Assembly (NCBI RefSeq): GCF_023634065.1
Contig: NZ_JALKCV010000010.1
Span: 1 to 64,000 of the forward strand
DNA: 64,000 bases
Origin: Microbulbifer litoralis
Lineage (GTDB): Bacteria; Pseudomonadota; Gammaproteobacteria; Pseudomonadales; Cellvibrionaceae
Direction of reading: 5' to 3'
A program made the translations under genes and the position numbers. The notes under the pieces are model-generated. The model was given only the letters and a program-made list of their open reading frames with translations, did not search any database and was not told the DNA's origin. This document shows positions 61,646 through 64,000 of the stretch, piece after piece. Each line of letters begins with the position of its first letter. The first letter of the stretch is position 1.

Positions 61646-61690
61646 GTAGGAGCCTGCCCTGCAGGCGATTCTTCCGGCGATCGCCTGCAG
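61646..61690. repeat. REP-like element, GTAGGAGCCTGC family (short copy)
   Basis: GTAGGAGCCTGCCCTGCAGGCGA then TCGCCTGCAG: a shortened right arm. Same family as 16680-16754 and 55416-55484; lies between ppiB and lpxH. Confidence 0.7.
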
Positions 61691-61716
61691 ACTAGTGTGG
61701 TGTAAGGTATTGGGGA

Positions 61717-62214
61717 TCAGTCTTCGGCGACAGTGATGCCGGTAACCTCGATGGTCTCCAGCGGCACGTCCTGGTGGAAGCCCTTGCTGCCGGTCTTGAC
61801 GTTCTTGATCTTGTTGACCACGTCCATGCCGTCGACCACCTTGCCGAACACACAGTAGCCCCAACCCTGCGGATCCTTGCCGCGGAAGTTCAGGAAATCG
61901 TTGTCCTTGACGTTGATGAAGAACTGGGAGCTGGCGGAGTGGGGGTCCATGGTGCGGGCCATGGCCAGCGTGCCGGTTTCGTTCTTGAGGCCGTTGTCGG
62001 CTTCGTTCTCGATCGGATCGCGGGTGGGCTTCTGTTCCATGTCCGGGGTCATGCCGCCGCCCTGGACCATAAAGTTGTCGATCACCCGGTGGAAGATGGT
62101 GCCGGTGTAGAAATCGTCGCGGCAGTACTGCAGGAAGTTGGCCGCGGTCTTCGGTGCCTTGTCGAAGTCCAGTTCGATGGCGATATCGCCGTGGGTGGTA
62201 TGCAGGGTGATCAT
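61717..62214 (-). CDS. ppiB: Peptidyl-prolyl cis-trans isomerase B (cyclophilin, cytosolic)
   Basis: 165-aa cyclophilin. Active-site segments [37 protein letters not shown] and [16 protein letters not shown] are intact. No signal peptide, hence the cytosolic PpiB form. ATG 62214 is the family start. Precedes lpxH and is divergent from glnS, the conserved gammaproteobacterial layout. Confidence 0.96.
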   Translation of the reverse strand: MITLHTTHGDIAIELDFDKAPKTAANFLQYCRDDFYTGTIFHRVIDNFMVQGGGMTPDMEQKPTRDPIENEADNGLKNETGTLAMARTMDPHSASSQFFINVKDNDFLNFRGKDPQGWGYCVFGKVVDGMDVVNKIKNVKTGSKGFHQDVPLETIEVTGITVAED

Positions 62215-62427
62215 AAAACGTCCTAATCGGTGACTGTGGGGCGGCATAATACCGTTTAGCCGCGGGCTGTAAAACGAGAAAGCGGGCAGGGGCGCTTTCT
62301 GTTCAAAAAGTGATCGGTCTGTGATGGTTACTCCAGTCCAAAACGGATTTTGTCAATCGGGTACTCTCCGCCTTAACTAAGCTATAATCCGCCGCTTACA
62401 TTCGCCGAGCTGTAATAGAGAATCCTA

Positions 62428-64000
62428 TGACATCCGAGAGCAAGCCCGCTCACTTTTTACAGAACATCATTCGCGAAGACCTGGCCGAGGGCCGCGTGTC
62501 CCAGGTGGTGACCCGCTTCCCGCCGGAGCCGAACGGCTACCTGCATATTGGCCACGCCAAGTCCATCTGCCTGAACTTCGGCCTGGCGGAGGAGTTTGGC
62601 GGTGCCTGTAACCTGCGCTTCGACGACACCAACCCGGCGAAGGAAGAAGAGGAGTATGTCGACTCCATCAAGCGCGATGTCACCTGGCTGGGTTTCGAGT
62701 GGGCCGGCAACGTCAAGTACACGTCGGACTACTTCGAACAGCTGCACGACTGGGCGCTGCACCTGATCCGCGAAGGCAAGGCCTATGTCTGCGACCTGTC
62801 GCCGGATGAGGCGCGCCACTATCGCGGCACCCTGAAGGAGCCGGGCAGGAACAGCCCCTTCCGCGATCGCAGTGTCGAGGAGAATCTCGAATTGTTCGGA
62901 AAGATGAAGGACGGCGTGTTCGACGAGGGCCAGTGCAGCCTGCGCGCCAAGATCGATATGGCGGCGCCGAACATCAACCTGCGCGACCCGGTGATCTACC
63001 GTATCAAGAAAATGGCGCACCACCAGACCGGCGACAAATGGTGTGTCTATCCGAGCTACGACTTTGCCCACGGCCAGTCCGATGCGCTCGAGGGGGTCAG
63101 CCACTCCATCTGTACACTGGAATTCGAAGACCACCGCCCGCTGTACGAGTGGTTTATCGACAACCTGCCGGTGCCGGCGCAGCCGCACCAGTATGAATTC
63201 GCGCGCCTGAACCTGAACTACACCGTGGTTTCCAAGCGCAAGCTGAAGCAACTGGTGGATGAGGGCCATGTGGACGGTTGGGACGATCCGCGCATGCCGA
63301 CCCTGTCCGGCCAGCGCCGCCGCGGATTGACCCCGGCGTCGATCCGCAGGTTCTGCGAGATGATCGGCGTGACCCGCTCCGATTCCGTCGTCGACGTGGG
63401 GATGCTGGACTACTGTATCCGCGATGACCTGGACAAGAATGCACCGCGGGCCATGTGTGTGCTGGAGCCGCTCAAGGTCACCCTCAGAAATTACCCGGAG
63501 GGCCGACGCGAGCTCCTGAGCGCACCCGGCCATCCGGTGCGCGAGGACCTGCCGGCCCGCGAACTGCCGTTCACCGGCACCGTGTATATCGAGCGGGAAG
63601 ATTTTCGCGAGGAAGCCAACAAGAAATACAAGCGCCTGGTACTGGGCAAGAAAGTGCGCCTGCGCAACGCCTATGTGATCCAGGCCGAGGACGTGGTCAA
63701 GAACGCCGATGGCGAGATCGTGGAAGTGATCTGTTCCGTCGATCTCGATACCCTGGGGGAAAACCCGGCGGACGGCGTCAAACCCAAGGGCGTGATCCAC
63801 TGGGTCAGCGCCGACGAAAACGTCGACTGCGAAGTGCGTCTCTACGATCGCCTGTTCGACGACCCGGCGCCGGATGCCGGTGGCAAGAACTTCCTCGACC
63901 ACGTCAACCCGGACAACCTGCAGATACTGACCGGCTGCAAGGCGGAAATCGGCCTCGCCAGCGCCGAGCCGGAGCAGGGCTACCAGTTCGAGCGCCAGGG
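62428..64000 (+). CDS. glnS: Glutamine-tRNA ligase (partial, cut by the window end)
   Basis: First 524 codons of glutaminyl-tRNA synthetase; the 3' end lies outside the window. Class I signature HIGH is at [19 protein letters not shown], the KMSKS-like loop is [10 protein letters not shown], and the anticodon-binding beta-barrels begin near residue 340 ([19 protein letters not shown]). Charges tRNA-Gln with glutamine. The ATG at 62428 begins [20 protein letters not shown]. The ordinary frame is open to the window end; the opposite-strand open frame (62457-63902) is a shadow. Confidence 0.97.

Noticed and set aside
62457..63902. 481-codon open frame on the minus strand at the right end
   Set aside because: It is the antisense shadow of glnS, whose own frame is open to the window end and shows HIGH and other synthetase motifs.

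Overview
The window is a 64 kb piece of a high-GC gammaproteobacterial chromosome. The core genes (acnB, glnS, ppiB-lpxH, miaE, a cyoABCDE quinol oxidase, a Tus-like terminator protein), a gamma-type LexA box and the many DUF membrane genes fit a free-living aquatic lineage such as Cellvibrionales/Microbulbifer. That placement is inference from gene content, not from a search. No rRNA, tRNA or CRISPR array was seen.

Layout. 0-7.5 kb: a periplasmic molybdenum hydroxylase set (cytochrome c, 2Fe-2S and molybdopterin subunits) and a LysR-led operon with a Tat-exported aldo/keto reductase. 7.6-15.9 kb: a repeat-bearing lipoprotein, then a tight five-gene operon on the minus strand: outer-membrane barrel, secreted protein, ECF sigma factor, anti-sigma factor and S8 protease. 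16-24 kb: a GFA protein, cyoABCDE, an ArsR-SRPBCC pair and a VOC protein. 24-28 kb: a frameshifted quinone-reductase-like gene, two LysR regulators and an aldo/keto reductase.

28-39.4 kb is a lower-GC island. Its right part (32.5-39.4 kb) is a decayed sedentary chromosomal integron. A LexA-box-preceded integrase remnant (frameshifted, lacking its catalytic half) points right. Minus-strand cassettes run left from it, separated by four clear attC sites and two degenerate ones. The cassettes encode a HEPN-motif protein, an unknown protein, a DUF4265 protein, an acetyltransferase-like protein coupled to a 53-aa charged protein, and a two-gene nuclease plus zinc-hook SMC-like ATPase module resembling Lamassu/ABC-3C anti-phage systems. 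A group II intron remnant interrupts the array. Left of it lie a GNAT gene, three exact 160-bp palindromic tandem units bounded by CTAG, a decayed PEP-mutase-family gene and a few secreted or membrane genes.

39.7-64 kb is ordinary chromosome: a GIY-YIG-like protein, acnB, a lipid kinase, a Tus homologue with a possible Ter-like site, a PqqC-like protein, miaE, a nitroreductase, a LysR / beta-carbonic anhydrase / SulP set, the arginine-dependent acid-resistance pair adiA-adiC, a glutamate-synthase-like FMN protein, lpxH, ppiB and the start of glnS. At least three families of dispersed palindromic repeats (REP-like) sit between genes.
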